A stretch of DNA of 7,748 nucleotides from Anaerolineae bacterium (GTDB lineage Bacteria; Chloroflexota; Anaerolineae; B4-G1; SLSP01), in contig JAFGNI010000303.1 in the NCBI GenBank assembly GCA_016927095.1, positions 1 to 7,748 on the forward strand. The letters are read 5' to 3'. This document shows, in pieces, positions 7,429 through 7,748 of the stretch (the stretch's first letter is position 1; each line of letters opens with the position of its first letter). Below the pieces are notes generated by a model. That model did not search any database. It was not told where the DNA came from and worked only from the letters and a program-made list of their open reading frames with translations. A program made the translations under genes and the position numbers.

Positions 7429-7748
7429 GTGGACTACGATACCGCATCCCTGATACTGGATCACCTGACTCACCTCTATGGCCGTGACAGAGCTGATGCG
7501 ATCGCCTTGCGGCTGATCGAGATGCTGGATGAGTTCGCCACTGAACACCCAGACCTACGACGGAATGTGCCCGATCCCAGCGAAAGGTTGACAGAGCGCG
7601 ATGCCATTCTGATCACCTATGGCGACCAGATCGTAGAGCCTGAGAGCCCAACGCTTGTGACACTGGCTGAGGTTCTCGAGACCTATGCCAAGGGTGCGAT
7701 CACAGGCGTCCACATCCTCCCCTTCTTCCCCTATTCCTCGGACGATGG
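7429..7748 (+). CDS. GH13 subfamily 18 phosphorylase (glucosylglycerate/sucrose phosphorylase-like), N-terminal part
   Basis: Only the first 106 codons are inside the window; the gene runs off the right edge. A GTG start is used, with AGGAGG six bases upstream. After a helical leader of about 58 residues come AILITYGDQI (59-68) and GVHILPFFPYSSDDG at the edge, the beta-1 and beta-2 signature of GH13_18 sucrose-phosphorylase-type enzymes. These split a glucoside with phosphate to give alpha-glucose 1-phosphate. Classical sucrose phosphorylases begin almost directly at this first strand, whereas the glucosylglycerate phosphorylase type (E. coli YcjM-like) carries a leader and an LPF(Y/F)P(W/Y)SSDDG motif, as here. 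I therefore favour glucosylglycerate phosphorylase or a close relative. The catalytic Asp and Glu lie beyond the window and cannot be checked. Its place after a GH92 and a glycosyltransferase gene fits compatible-solute turnover. Confidence 0.88.
   Translation, partial: MDYDTASLILDHLTHLYGRDRADAIALRLIEMLDEFATEHPDLRRNVPDPSERLTERDAILITYGDQIVEPESPTLVTLAEVLETYAKGAITGVHILPFFPYSSDD

Overview
The window is GC-rich bacterial DNA, coding almost throughout, with strong Shine-Dalgarno sequences and closely spaced genes. The gene set is a set of sugar-active enzymes without signal peptides, an aldo/keto reductase and a GNAT acetyltransferase. It resembles GC-rich environmental bacteria such as Chloroflexota, but the lineage is an impression from gene style and is not proven by any marker gene here. 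I see no rRNA, tRNA, CRISPR array or mobile element.

Layout: two gene blocks diverge from a 217-base spacer (2528-2744). Leftward, on the minus strand, are a four-helix membrane protein with a charged N-terminus (2021-2527), a GNAT N-acetyltransferase (1450-2001) and a GH39-like glycoside hydrolase (36-1425). The GH39-like gene is interrupted by a single-base frameshift at 1345-1348. Rightward are an aldo/keto reductase (2745-3743), then a 115-base gap with a perfect 11-bp inverted repeat. A tight three-gene run follows: a GH92 alpha-mannosidase-like protein (3859-6048), a GT4-type glycosyltransferase (6060-7418), and the start of a GH13 subfamily 18 sucrose/glucosylglycerate phosphorylase-like gene (7429 to the window end, GTG start).

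The three rightward sugar genes have gaps of only 10-11 bases, and each downstream Shine-Dalgarno overlaps the upstream stop codon, so they are probably translated from one message. The most interesting reading is a cytoplasmic system that builds and recycles a mannosyl-glucosyl compatible solute such as mannosylglucosylglycerate (Man-alpha-1,2-Glc-alpha-1,2-glycerate). In that model the glycosyltransferase adds a sugar, the GH92 enzyme removes the alpha-1,2-mannose, and the GH13_18 enzyme phosphorolyses the remaining glucosylglycerate. The enzyme families and the linkage of this solute fit together. The substrate itself is inference, and each enzyme has other possible substrates.
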